Assembly: GCA_964354155.1 (NCBI GenBank) | Contig: CAYGYG010000022.1 | Coordinates: forward strand, 1 to 42,810 | DNA length: 42,810 bases | DNA from: CAYGYG01 sp964354155 | GTDB lineage: Bacteria > Hydrothermota > Tepidihabitantia > SM23-42 > CAYGYG01 | Reading direction: 5' to 3' | In this document: one piece after another, positions 23,217 to 32,165 of the stretch | How the letters are laid out: the number at the start of each line of letters is the position of its first letter | Position numbering within the stretch: the stretch's first letter is position 1 | Made by a program: the position numbers and the translations under genes | Notes under the pieces: model-generated | Told to the model about the DNA's origin: nothing | The model's database searches: none | The model's input: only the letters and a program-made list of their open reading frames with translations

Positions 23217-24492
23217 TGGCGGACAGGGCATCGCCCGCATCGAGGGCAAGGTCTGTTTCGTCGACGGCGTAATCCCCGGTGAAGTTGTTGAGATCAGCAT
23301 TATCACGGACAAAAGGGACTATGCCGTCGGCGCCCTAACCAGGATTATCGAACATTCGCCGCACCGTATTACCGCGCGGTGTCCGGTATACGTTCAGTGC
23401 GGCGGATGTCAACTGCAGCATATTGAGTATATCCATCAGATGGAGTTGAAAAAACAGATCGTCGTCGACACCTGCAAGCGTATTGGCGGTTTTGAGCCGA
23501 CGATTGAGGGGACTTGTTCCGGTCAAGTATGGAACTACCGCAACAAGGCCCAGTTACCCGTGGCGAACCATCGAGGGATCCGAATCGGGTATTATCGAAC
23601 CGGGTCACACGAGGTGGTTGAGCATGAGTCCTGCCCGATCAACGCCGAGGCGATCAATCGAACCCTGGCGGCGCTCAAGCGACGCCTTGTCGGGTCGAAG
23701 GTTTCAGCTTATGACGAGAAATCGCATGAAGGGACTCTTAGGCACGTCCTGATCAGGACCGGGATGACTACCGGTCAACTCCATGTTGCATTCGTGACGA
23801 AGGGGGCTGAGCTTCCAGCCGACCTCTACTCGGGCCTCGAGACCGAAATTGACGGCCTGGTCGGTGTTTCGCACAACGTAAACCCGCACCGGACCAACCG
23901 GGCGATGGGCAAGGACACGACCGCAGTCCGGGGTGTCGAATTCGTCGAAGAGAGAATACTGGGCCAGGTGTTCCGGTTTGGGCCATCCGTGTTCTTTCAG
24001 ATCAATACTGAGATTGCCGAGGCAATGGTGAAGGCCGCGATCGAGCTTCTCGCTCCGGATAGCAGTGCCGCCCTGCTCGACCTGTATGCCGGCGTGGGTA
24101 CTTTCGGTATTTCATTAGCCGGGCGGGTTCGCACGGTTGTCGCCATCGAAGAGAATGGGGCGGCGGTCGGCTACGGAATTGATAACACGGAGCGGTGCGG
24201 CGCAAGAAACGTTAAGTTCATCAAGGGCAGGGTCGAAGACACGCTTGAGCATGCCGGGCCGGCCGATGTTGCGATTGTTGACCCGCCCCGCAAAGGGCTC
24301 GAGACCGTGGTCATCGACCGGCTTGGAGCCAAGGGACCGAGGAAGATACTCTACGTGTCGTGCAATCCATCGACGTTTGCCCGCGACGTGAAGCACTTTG
24401 GTGCGTACGGCTATGGGCCGGGCCGATGCTTTATCTTCGACATGTTCCCCCAGACCTACCACATTGAAACGATGTGCCTGCTGGAGAAGTAG
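23176..24492 (+). CDS. rlmD: 23S rRNA (uracil-5-)-methyltransferase, RlmD/RumA type
   Basis: A 438-residue SAM-dependent RNA m5U methyltransferase. An N-terminal TRAM domain (about 3-60, FGGQGIARIEGKVCFVDGVIPGE in two parts) is followed by a four-Cys Fe-S motif (CPVYVQCGGC near 75 plus CPI near 155), the Rossmann core (LLDLYAGVGTFGISLA near 300), DPPRKGLE near 375 and the catalytic Cys in YVSCNPSTFARD near 395. The Fe-S cysteines fit RlmD/RumA better than TrmA, but the position modified is inferred. ATG 23176 is the only start that gives the TRAM domain directly; GGAGG (23160-23164) lies 11 nt upstream. The 5' region has been rebuilt by a duplication. The gene converges on the C25 peptidase gene. 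Confidence 0.85.
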   Translation: MSAFEKVVIEKLAFGGQGIARIEGKVCFVDGVIPGEVVEISIITDKRDYAVGALTRIIEHSPHRITARCPVYVQCGGCQLQHIEYIHQMELKKQIVVDTCKRIGGFEPTIEGTCSGQVWNYRNKAQLPVANHRGIRIGYYRTGSHEVVEHESCPINAEAINRTLAALKRRLVGSKVSAYDEKSHEGTLRHVLIRTGMTTGQLHVAFVTKGAELPADLYSGLETEIDGLVGVSHNVNPHRTNRAMGKDTTAVRGVEFVEERILGQVFRFGPSVFFQINTEIAEAMVKAAIELLAPDSSAALLDLYAGVGTFGISLAGRVRTVVAIEENGAAVGYGIDNTERCGARNVKFIKGRVEDTLEHAGPADVAIVDPPRKGLETVVIDRLGAKGPRKILYVSCNPSTFARDVKHFGAYGYGPGRCFIFDMFPQTYHIETMCLLEK

Positions 24493-24532
24493 GGGAGCTT
24501 CTTGCTACTCTCTACTTGCTACTCTTTTCACG

Positions 24533-27500
24533 TCACTTAACCCGGATGATCTTTCTGGTCAGGGGCGCGCGGCCCTCGACTCTGAGTTGGGCAAAGTAGA
24601 TGCCGGAGGAGACGGACTCGCCCCGGGCGTCTCTGCCGTCCCAGGGCAGAGCATGGTCGCCGGCGCTCATCGGCCCGCTTAGAATCGTCCGGATCCTCTG
24701 ACCGGCGACGTTGTACAGAACAAGATCGACCCTCTTGGCCTCGGGCAGATAGAACCGAAGCAGGGTCTGCTGTCGGAACAAGGAGGGAGCCGCGCTCAAG
24801 AAGACACTTCGGTAACGAGTGAACGCTGGTCTTGTTTCGGCTTCGGTACGGGGACCGACTGAGATGTCGTCAATATAGAAACCCTCGCCGATCTTGCCGT
24901 CGGCGTCGCTGACAAATGACAGGCGCAGCCGGATCGTGTCGCCGGGTTGATACCGCGTCAGATCATAGGATTCCTCAAACCAGGTGCCGGTGATCCCGGT
25001 GCGCCGCGGGCCTCCCCGGCCGAGTGCGCCGCCGGCGCCGATGAAATCGAGCGTGTCGGCGTCGCCGTTTTCTCGCGCAACGATTACGTAGATCCCATCC
25101 ACGCCGTAGATCGGTACGTAGAACCAGCGCCAGAACTTGAGGGTTGACCCGTCGCCGATCATGAATGGTTTTGATTCGATCCAGCTGTCAGTTCCTTCAA
25201 GGTAGCGTCCGCTGTTTTCATCGCCCGAGTACCAGCCATGAGTGAATGAATGCCACTTGCGTAGAGAGATATGCCAGAGATTGTTGGTGCCGCCGGTACG
25301 CCAGCCTCCGGTACCGGCCTCCATGTCATCGACAAACCCGGTCGGCCCGATCAGAAGCCGGAGTGTGTCTTGGTACTCATAGCACTCGCACCGGACGGTG
25401 ATGAGTAATCGAGCCAGGTGTGCCGGATACGCCGTGGGATTGATCGTAACCTGGACCGGAGCAGGACCGGTGCCGGTTGATTCGGGCGGGATGTCGCCGA
25501 TGTCGATACTGTCGGTAAGCACCGTAACATACGGATCGCTTGAGGAGACGGCGGCCCGGACGCCGTGTCCATGACCCAGGCCGGCGTTCTCAATGCTCAA
25601 GACGAGCGATTCAGTATCGCCGGGCATGGCGGGCGGCCGGTGATTCGTAAACCCCGAGAGCCTTAGCACCGGTGTGCCGATTGTTATTGCCGGCTTGAAC
25701 TGGGCGGTCCGGGATGAATCACTTACGACAAGGTCGAAGCAGACGGCCTGGCCGTTTTGGGCCGCGGCGGTGCGGATACTGAATGCCCCCGGAATCTGCA
25801 CCTGGGCGCCCGGATCGAGCACCGGGAAACTTGCCGTACTATCTTCGATCGTCACCAGGGGACTGTTGCTGCGTAGCCTCAAGTCTATGTTAACCGACGG
25901 TACGGTTCCGAAGTTGGCAAGGCCGACCGACAGCTCGAGCCTTTCATTGGGATTGGCGATGCCGTCGTTGTTGCCGAGGCGGTCGTCGATCTGCCAACCT
26001 GTGAAAGCCACGTAGGGTCCGCTCACGGCCGGAATCCTGAGCTCGACCGGCAGGTAGTTGTGAGCGGTAACCGTGAAGTAGACGGTATCTCCGGCCTGGG
26101 TATTCATTTCAAGGGTCACCTGACCGGTTCGGTCGGTGACGCCGCGCGCGTACATGCCGCTCAAGGTCAGGGCGCAGGCCAGGGCGCCGGCCAGAGGCGG
26201 GCCGTTGTCGGTCACGGTTATCATAATGCGTCCGCTCCCGGTCGGGATGGTGGGCGGGCAATGCACGGTCATGGTCCTGGGCCGGGAAGTCCAGAGCGGG
26301 AGCTCGGGGTCGCCGATCAGGTTCAGCTGGTATTGATGCCAGCGATAGACGTTCTCTTCACGCGAAAAAGGAATGTAGTGGGCCTTGGCAAGGGCCAGCG
26401 CCTCGCCGATCCTGAAGACCGAGTCCGTGAAAAGCTCATGATAGAATCTTGAGTCGAACCGGTCGGAATAGCCGAAGCCCGGATTCCCGGGTGACCCCCA
26501 GCCATAGCTGGAATGACCGATGTAGGCGATACCGCCGCCTTTGGGGTTGTTGACATAAGACTCAGCCAGCGACGCGAAATCGAAGGCCGAGGTCCAACAG
26601 CCAATGGAATACATCACGCCATTGGTCGCGCCGTTGTTGGTCAGCGAATCGAAATCGGCGCAGTCGATCGCGCCGTTGCCCAGGCCGATGCCGCCGATCC
26701 ATCCGTGCCCGTCATGGTTGATTAGGTTTTGCCCCTGGCGGATTGCCGCCATAAAATTATCATGGGTTGCGTTGCCGAGCCTCTCGTACAGTTTGGTCAG
26801 GGCAAACTGGTTGGGCAGGTAATTGGCTTCAACATGATCCTTGTGTTTGCCCTGGTCGGTGTAGGGGTTACGCCATAGAATCGCGGCGTCGAAAAGCGCA
26901 CTGGTTGTATACAGCGGCGGCGGATTTCTTTCGTATGCAAGGACCTTGCTTACGAAACTCTGGGCCTCGGGTATGGTATTGACTGGGGCGCGGCCGACGT
27001 AGACGTCGGGGTACAGATCGATGCTGTCGCTGGTTTCTCCCCAGATCGTGTCATTGTCCAGGTTCCAAGTGCCCTGCAGGTCCCCATAGTAGAGATCACA
27101 GGGGAGAAGGTCTTCGCGCGGGTGACCGCCGGCACTGCAAACCATGGCATAGGCGAAGCGGCACGGAATGATGTCGGTGTCGCCGCCCAACAGCAAATAC
27201 TTGAGCCCGGAATCGACCGCCGCCTTGGCGTAGTTGCGGATCTTCTCCGGGCCGTCGCGGCCTGGATAGTTGGCCGTAATCCAGTCTCGGGTCCTGACCC
27301 GGGCCGGAACTCCCTTTCCGGTCTTCCAGTCTGCGAGGCGCTGGAACACCGAATCAAAAGGGGGATTGGTGATGATCAGGTACTCGCCATGCTCGTCAAG
27401 ATTGAGAACGCCGGGTTCGCTCACGTAATCGGGATTGATGACCAGCCGTTTGAGCGCCGGTCGGGCAGGACCCGGTGTGCCGGCAGCTTCGTACTTGACC

Positions 27501-28015
27501 GAGACCCGGACCTTCTCGAGTAACGAGATCCGGCCCGAGACAGGGTGGTATCGGAACGGGCAGAAGACCAGTTCGACAATCGTGTACCCGTCAAGGTATC
27601 CGGTTCCTTTTATGGATAGGTTCGCAGCGGGGTAGGGCAGGTTGGATGCGTAGATCGACGGTGCGGCCGGAAAATCGTCGGCCCCTTCTTTGAATCTGGA
27701 CAGAATCACCGGCGGCTTGGCCCAGCCGATATTGAAGGTCCCCGGCAGGTCATTCGACGCGAGAATTTCTAAGTCAACAGTTGCAATCCGGGCGCACCCG
27801 GGCAATGCAATCCTCATGGGCATGACCGGCAGCTCAGGAGCACCCGGCGCCGCCACCGGTTCATACCCTCGAATGGCCAGCCGGTCGAAATCGCCCGTTT
27901 TTGAAAAGGACACAAGCGATCTGGGGCAGGTGAAATCCGCGGTGAACTGAAGCGCGGCAAGGGGAGAAATGCCCAGAATCGCGAAGAGCAGCGCAGCGCG
28001 CGTTCGGCGATTCAT
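24533..28015 (-). CDS. gingipain-like C25 cysteine peptidase with T9SS sorting domain
   Basis: An 1160-residue exported peptidase. A signal peptide (MNRRTRAALLFAILGISPLAAL) and a C25 propeptide-like region (about 25-190) precede the C25 caspase-like domain (about 210-560) with the His motif NHDGHG (His437) and the Cys motif YSIGCWTS (Cys473), the expected catalytic dyad. Then come an Ig-like and CARDB-like repeats (about 575-850), a MAM/jelly-roll-type domain with DDMEAGTGGW and FYIDDISVG (about 880-1050), and a FlgD-like sorting domain (1075-1160: VDLVLYNVAGQRIRTIL, SSGIYFAQLRV). It is the last gene of an operon with an FHA-GGDEF gene and a kinase, only 13 bp after the kinase. No clear Shine-Dalgarno, so translational coupling is possible. 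Confidence 0.88.
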   Translation of the reverse strand: MNRRTRAALLFAILGISPLAALQFTADFTCPRSLVSFSKTGDFDRLAIRGYEPVAAPGAPELPVMPMRIALPGCARIATVDLEILASNDLPGTFNIGWAKPPVILSRFKEGADDFPAAPSIYASNLPYPAANLSIKGTGYLDGYTIVELVFCPFRYHPVSGRISLLEKVRVSVKYEAAGTPGPARPALKRLVINPDYVSEPGVLNLDEHGEYLIITNPPFDSVFQRLADWKTGKGVPARVRTRDWITANYPGRDGPEKIRNYAKAAVDSGLKYLLLGGDTDIIPCRFAYAMVCSAGGHPREDLLPCDLYYGDLQGTWNLDNDTIWGETSDSIDLYPDVYVGRAPVNTIPEAQSFVSKVLAYERNPPPLYTTSALFDAAILWRNPYTDQGKHKDHVEANYLPNQFALTKLYERLGNATHDNFMAAIRQGQNLINHDGHGWIGGIGLGNGAIDCADFDSLTNNGATNGVMYSIGCWTSAFDFASLAESYVNNPKGGGIAYIGHSSYGWGSPGNPGFGYSDRFDSRFYHELFTDSVFRIGEALALAKAHYIPFSREENVYRWHQYQLNLIGDPELPLWTSRPRTMTVHCPPTIPTGSGRIMITVTDNGPPLAGALACALTLSGMYARGVTDRTGQVTLEMNTQAGDTVYFTVTAHNYLPVELRIPAVSGPYVAFTGWQIDDRLGNNDGIANPNERLELSVGLANFGTVPSVNIDLRLRSNSPLVTIEDSTASFPVLDPGAQVQIPGAFSIRTAAAQNGQAVCFDLVVSDSSRTAQFKPAITIGTPVLRLSGFTNHRPPAMPGDTESLVLSIENAGLGHGHGVRAAVSSSDPYVTVLTDSIDIGDIPPESTGTGPAPVQVTINPTAYPAHLARLLITVRCECYEYQDTLRLLIGPTGFVDDMEAGTGGWRTGGTNNLWHISLRKWHSFTHGWYSGDENSGRYLEGTDSWIESKPFMIGDGSTLKFWRWFYVPIYGVDGIYVIVARENGDADTLDFIGAGGALGRGGPRRTGITGTWFEESYDLTRYQPGDTIRLRLSFVSDADGKIGEGFYIDDISVGPRTEAETRPAFTRYRSVFLSAAPSLFRQQTLLRFYLPEAKRVDLVLYNVAGQRIRTILSGPMSAGDHALPWDGRDARGESVSSGIYFAQLRVEGRAPLTRKIIRVK

Positions 28016-28028
28016 GGAAAGAGTGTAT

Positions 28029-29027
28029 TTACGGATTGAGATATGTCAAGAGCAGAAAGGCGGCGATGGCCACAATCAGCAGAATCAAGACATACAGTCC
28101 AATCTTACTCTCCTTGCGTTTCCGCTTCTTGGGCTTCTTGACGATCGTCGTAGCTTCTTTTTCCTGATCAATCTTGACCAGGACATCCTTCAAGGCCTTT
28201 TCAATCGACGCCTGCCCTTTCCAGCCGAGAAAACGATTCAGGGCGTGGAGCATTTCTTCGGCGCCGTCGAAGCGGCGTTTGGCGTTGCGTTTCATCGACT
28301 TCTTGACCAGGCCGCTCAAGCGGAGGCTATGGTGGGGGTCAAGCCAGAACGGCGATTTGAACTTACCTCGGACGATTTTGGCGATAATACCGTGGCTGTT
28401 GTCGCCGCCGAACGGCTTCTTGCCGGTAAGCATCTCGTAGATCACGATGCCCAGCGAGAAAAGGTCGGATTGGAAGGATACTTTGCCGCCCGATGCCTGT
28501 TCCGGCGACATATAGAACGGCGTGCCGATGATCATACCGGTCGTCGTCAGTTCCGGTGCGTCAACGTCGCGCGCCACGCCGAAGTCGGTCAGCTTGACGA
28601 TGCCGTCTTTGGATACTAGAATGTTACGGGGTTTTATGTCGCGATGAATGACCCCGTTGCGATGGGCGCAGGCAAGCGCCTGGCAGACCTCGCGGGCAAT
28701 GCCGGCGGCCAGCTTGGGATGCATCGGTGCTTCCTTCTCGATGATCTCGGCCAGGCTCAGGCCATCGACGTATTCCATCACCAGGTAGCTGGAGCCGCCT
28801 TCCTTGAAATAATCGTAGATCTCGACGATGTTTGCATGATGAAGGTTGGCGCAGATTGTCGCTTCACGCTTGAAACGGGAGACGGCTTCACCGGCCAGGG
28901 CTTTGCTCATCTCTTTGATGACGACGGTCCGGTTGAGCGAGGGCTGGGTGGCGGCATAGATGTTGCCCATCCCGCCTTTGCCGATTTCCTTAAGAACCTT
29001 ATAGTTGCCGATCGTTTCTTTAGCCAT
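28029..29027 (-). CDS. serine/threonine protein kinase with C-terminal membrane anchor
   Basis: A 332-residue PknB-type kinase. Seen: the glycine loop GKGGMG (15-20), Lys38 of VVIKEM, Glu in the C helix, the catalytic loop HRDIKPRN (Asp130, Asn135), DFG (148-150), an activation loop with TTTGMIIGTPFYMSPEQ, and a complete C-lobe to about 270. A Lys/Arg-rich linker (KKPKKRKRKESK) leads to one C-terminal transmembrane helix (about 308-330), so the kinase domain should be cytoplasmic and tail-anchored with almost no external part. Its ATG overlaps the end of the FHA-GGDEF gene by 8 bp, which indicates coupled translation. Its substrate could be the FHA protein, since FHA domains bind phospho-threonine; that is inference. 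Confidence 0.9.
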   Translation of the reverse strand: MAKETIGNYKVLKEIGKGGMGNIYAATQPSLNRTVVIKEMSKALAGEAVSRFKREATICANLHHANIVEIYDYFKEGGSSYLVMEYVDGLSLAEIIEKEAPMHPKLAAGIAREVCQALACAHRNGVIHRDIKPRNILVSKDGIVKLTDFGVARDVDAPELTTTGMIIGTPFYMSPEQASGGKVSFQSDLFSLGIVIYEMLTGKKPFGGDNSHGIIAKIVRGKFKSPFWLDPHHSLRLSGLVKKSMKRNAKRRFDGAEEMLHALNRFLGWKGQASIEKALKDVLVKIDQEKEATTIVKKPKKRKRKESKIGLYVLILLIVAIAAFLLLTYLNP

Positions 29028-29970
29028 GGGACAAGATAACCCGGTTGCGGCCCGCCGCCTTGGCTTCGTAGACTGCCTGGTCGGCCTTACGGATCAGCGT
29101 GGCCTCGTCGCTGGCGTGGTCAGGGTAGGTGGCAATGCCGAAGCTGGCGGTGATGCGGAGGCCGAAAAGCTCATGACTTCGTTGTTCGACAATCGAGCGA
29201 ATTGACTCGGCGGCGGTCACCGCGTTAGCCGTGCTTGTTTTGGCGAACAGCACGACAAACTCCTCGCCACCGTAACGTGCCACCACATCGTCACGCCGGC
29301 AGGCGTCGCGGATAAGTTTGGCCACTGCCTTGAGGACCTCGTCTCCTTTGTCATGACCATACGTATCGTTGACATTCTTGAAATGGTCCAGGTCGACAAA
29401 CAGAAGGGACAGCGGTGTTTTGGTTCTTTTGGCCTCGGCCATCCGGTCGGCGATTGCCTTATCGAAGAAAAGGCGGTTGGACATGCCGGTGAGTCGATCC
29501 TGATTGGCGAGCCCCTTGAGGCCTCGTCGGTCTTTGAGAACTTTCCGAACGAACTTGCCCAGTTTACGTGCCCCCTCGCGTCCGCTTACTTCGCCGCTCA
29601 GAGATTCGGCATGGGCAACGATGCTCTTAGTCTCTTCGCCAACCTTGCGGACGTGGGTTTCTTCCGAGACGCCATCGATACCACGGCCATCATCGAAGAC
29701 GATGGTGAAATCCCCGATCGCAATTTCATCCCCATGTTTGAGGACATGGGATGTAATGGGCCGTCCGTTGACCCGAGTGCCGTTCTTGCTTTTGAGCTCT
29801 TCAAGGACATAGCCTGAGCCGTCGAAGCGCACCCGCGCGTGCTTTCGGGAGATCTCCTTGCCGTCAAGTACTAAGTCACAATCAGAACCCCGGCCAATCA
29901 AATATTCCCTCCGCTCAAGGCAAAGCGATTTGCCGAGCACCCGCTCGTCGACAAGCACCAGCGATGGCAT
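29020..29970 (-). CDS. FHA-GGDEF diguanylate cyclase
   Basis: A 316-residue cytosolic protein. The FHA domain (about 5-95) keeps GRGSDCDLVLD (26-36), SRKHA (41-45) and KNGTRVNG, the phosphothreonine-binding set. After a linker, a GGDEF domain (155-316) carries GGEEF (234-238) and an RxxD inhibitory site (RRDD, 225-228), so it should make c-di-GMP with feedback control. The start at 29970 follows a promoter by 5 nt, hence leaderless. It heads the FHA-GGDEF, kinase, C25 peptidase operon, which suggests phospho-dependent control of c-di-GMP synthesis. Confidence 0.9.
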   Translation of the reverse strand: MPSLVLVDERVLGKSLCLERREYLIGRGSDCDLVLDGKEISRKHARVRFDGSGYVLEELKSKNGTRVNGRPITSHVLKHGDEIAIGDFTIVFDDGRGIDGVSEETHVRKVGEETKSIVAHAESLSGEVSGREGARKLGKFVRKVLKDRRGLKGLANQDRLTGMSNRLFFDKAIADRMAEAKRTKTPLSLLFVDLDHFKNVNDTYGHDKGDEVLKAVAKLIRDACRRDDVVARYGGEEFVVLFAKTSTANAVTAAESIRSIVEQRSHELFGLRITASFGIATYPDHASDEATLIRKADQAVYEAKAAGRNRVILSHG

Positions 29971-29975
29971 GCTCT

Positions 29976-30003
29976 AGTATAGGGTATTGGCCGCAAAAGT
30001 CAA
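29976..30003 (-). promoter_or_regulatory. promoter of the FHA-GGDEF operon, leaderless
   Basis: On the minus strand: TTGACT (30003-29998), 16 bp, TATACT (29981-29976), then 5 nt to the ATG at 29970. It is divergent from the fusA promoter 36 bp away. Confidence 0.8.
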
Positions 30004-30038
30004 TGTGGATTTCGGACCGGCGGTAACCTGCAGTTGTA

Positions 30039-30066
30039 TTGACTTTATGGGATTTCTGGGTAGAAT
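30039..30066 (+). promoter_or_regulatory. fusA promoter, leaderless
   Basis: TTGACT (30039-30044), 16 bp, TAGAAT (30061-30066), then 7 nt to ATG 30074. There is no Shine-Dalgarno. Confidence 0.8.
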
Positions 30067-30073
30067 TACGACC

Positions 30074-32137
30074 ATGCTGGAAAGTATCAGAAATATTGGT
30101 ATTGCGGCGCATATCGATGCGGGCAAGACGACGACGACCGAGCGCATCCTGTTCTACACCGGCCGGATTCACCGCATGGGTGAGGTCGACGAAGGTTCGA
30201 CGACCATGGACTGGATGGATCAGGAGCGCGAACGGGGTATTACGATTACCTCGGCGGCGACGACTTGTTACTGGCGCGATCACCGGATCAACATCATCGA
30301 CACGCCCGGCCATGTTGACTTCACGGCCGAGGTGGAGCGGTCGTTGAAGGTCCTGGACGGCATGATTGCGGTGTTCTGCGGCGTCGGCGGCGTCCAGCCG
30401 CAAAGTGAGACCGTCTGGCGCCAGGCCGATCGCTACAAGGTGCCGCGCATCGCTTTCATCAACAAGCTCGACCGGGTCGGTGCCGACTACTTCCGAGCCG
30501 CCAAGCAGATGAAAGAACGACTCACCCTGAAACCGCTCTTGATCCAAATCCCGATCGGAATCGCCGATTCGTTCGTCGGCGTCGTCGATCTTGTTGAAGA
30601 GAAGGGATATGTGTGGGACGAAGAATCGCTCGGCGCGACCTACCGCGAAATACCGGTGCCGAAAGAACTGACCAAGACGGTGGAGGAATTGCGCGAGGAT
30701 ATGCTCGAGACGCTGGCCGAGTTAGACGAAGACCTGCTCGAGAAATACATGAACGGCGAGATAATCGGCCCCGAGGCCATAAGACGGGTCATCCGGCGCG
30801 GAACCCTGCACCTCAAGATAGTCCCGGTCCTGTGCGGCTCGGCCTTCAAGAACAAGGGCGTGCAGAAGCTGCTCGACGCGGTGGTCGATTACCTGCCGGC
30901 GCCGACCGACATGCCGCCGATCAAGGGCGTGGATCCGGAGACGAACCAGGAGAAGGAGCGCCGGGCCGACGAGAAAGGCCCTTTCTCGGCGCTCGTCTTC
31001 AAAGTCCAAACCGACCCGCACATCGGATTGCTGTACTCCATCCGGGTATACTCAGGCACGATCGCCGCCGGCGAGAAGGTCCTGGTCGTGCCCAAGATGA
31101 GAAGCGAGCGGATCGCGCGCATCATCCTGCTGCACGCCAACAAAAGGGAGGATGTCGATTCGATCTCCGCCGGCGAGATCGGGGCGGTTGTCGGACTCAA
31201 GGAAGCCAAGACCGGCTTCACGCTCACTGATGCCGATGACCCGATTGCATTCGAACCGATGACATTTCCCGAACCGGTTGTCTTCGTGGCGATTGAACCG
31301 AAGACCAAGTACGACGATGAAAAACTGCAGACGTCGCTCCAGGCGCTGTCGATGGAGGACCCGACCTTCAAGGTGCGGACCGACGAGGAGACGACGCAGC
31401 GGATCATTTCCGGAATGGGCGAGCTGCACCTTGACATAATCGTCGAACGGCTGCGCCGGGAGTTCGGCGTCGCCTGCAACGTGTCGAGGCCGCATGTCTC
31501 CTATCGCGAAACGATTACCGAAAAGATCCGCACCGAGGGGCGTTTTGTCAAGCAGACCGGCGGCCGGGGACAGTACGGAGTTGTTACCCTGGCGCTCGAG
31601 CCTTTGCCCCGGGGCGAGGGAATAAAGATCAAGAACAAGCTAAGGTTTGGCGTCATCCCCAAGGAATTCGTGCCGGCGATCGAAGAGGGCATCAGAGAGC
31701 AGGCTGACATCGGCGTCCTGGCGGGTTACCCGGCGATCGACGTATTGGTCAGCATTCTTGACGGCGAGTATCACCAGATTGATTCATCGGAAATCGCCTT
31801 CAAGATTGCCGCTTCGATGGCCTTCCGCGAAGCATTCAGGAAGGGGAAGCCGATACTGCTCGAGCCGATCATGAGTCTGGAAATCGTCGTGATCGAGGAT
31901 TTCCTCGGCAGCGTCATCAACGACCTCAACGCGCGCGAGGGCAAGATACAGAATGTCACACAACGGGCGAAGGAGTATATCGTCGATGCCCAGCTGCCGC
32001 TGGCCCATTCTTTCGGCTACACCACGGACATACGTTCGATAACACAAGGGCGTGCCACATACACGATGCAGTTTTCCCACTTCGAACCCCTGCCCCAAGA
32101 AGAGCAAGACAAGATTATCATGCCCTTTAAGGTCTGA
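30074..32137 (+). CDS. fusA: translation elongation factor G
   Basis: A 687-residue translational GTPase that drives ribosomal translocation. G1 is AHIDAGKTTTTE at residues 13-24, then the switch I region RERGITITSAATTCYW, G3 DTPGHVDF, G4 NKLD, domain II (about 290-390), domain III, domain IV with the GGRGQYG tip and domain V. ATG 30074 (MLESIRNIGIAAHID) is chosen because it matches the family start and the promoter; an open frame extends upstream to 29987 but covers the promoter. It is not next to rpsL-rpsG, which lie 4.6 kb downstream under their own promoter. Confidence 0.95.
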   Translation: MLESIRNIGIAAHIDAGKTTTTERILFYTGRIHRMGEVDEGSTTMDWMDQERERGITITSAATTCYWRDHRINIIDTPGHVDFTAEVERSLKVLDGMIAVFCGVGGVQPQSETVWRQADRYKVPRIAFINKLDRVGADYFRAAKQMKERLTLKPLLIQIPIGIADSFVGVVDLVEEKGYVWDEESLGATYREIPVPKELTKTVEELREDMLETLAELDEDLLEKYMNGEIIGPEAIRRVIRRGTLHLKIVPVLCGSAFKNKGVQKLLDAVVDYLPAPTDMPPIKGVDPETNQEKERRADEKGPFSALVFKVQTDPHIGLLYSIRVYSGTIAAGEKVLVVPKMRSERIARIILLHANKREDVDSISAGEIGAVVGLKEAKTGFTLTDADDPIAFEPMTFPEPVVFVAIEPKTKYDDEKLQTSLQALSMEDPTFKVRTDEETTQRIISGMGELHLDIIVERLRREFGVACNVSRPHVSYRETITEKIRTEGRFVKQTGGRGQYGVVTLALEPLPRGEGIKIKNKLRFGVIPKEFVPAIEEGIREQADIGVLAGYPAIDVLVSILDGEYHQIDSSEIAFKIAASMAFREAFRKGKPILLEPIMSLEIVVIEDFLGSVINDLNAREGKIQNVTQRAKEYIVDAQLPLAHSFGYTTDIRSITQGRATYTMQFSHFEPLPQEEQDKIIMPFKV

Positions 32138-32165
32138 GACCGCGGTCGAGCCGGCGATTACCATC

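Noticed and set aside
29987..30073. Upstream extension of fusA to 29987
   Set aside because: It covers the fusA -35 and -10 boxes and has no homology to EF-G; the family start is at 30074.
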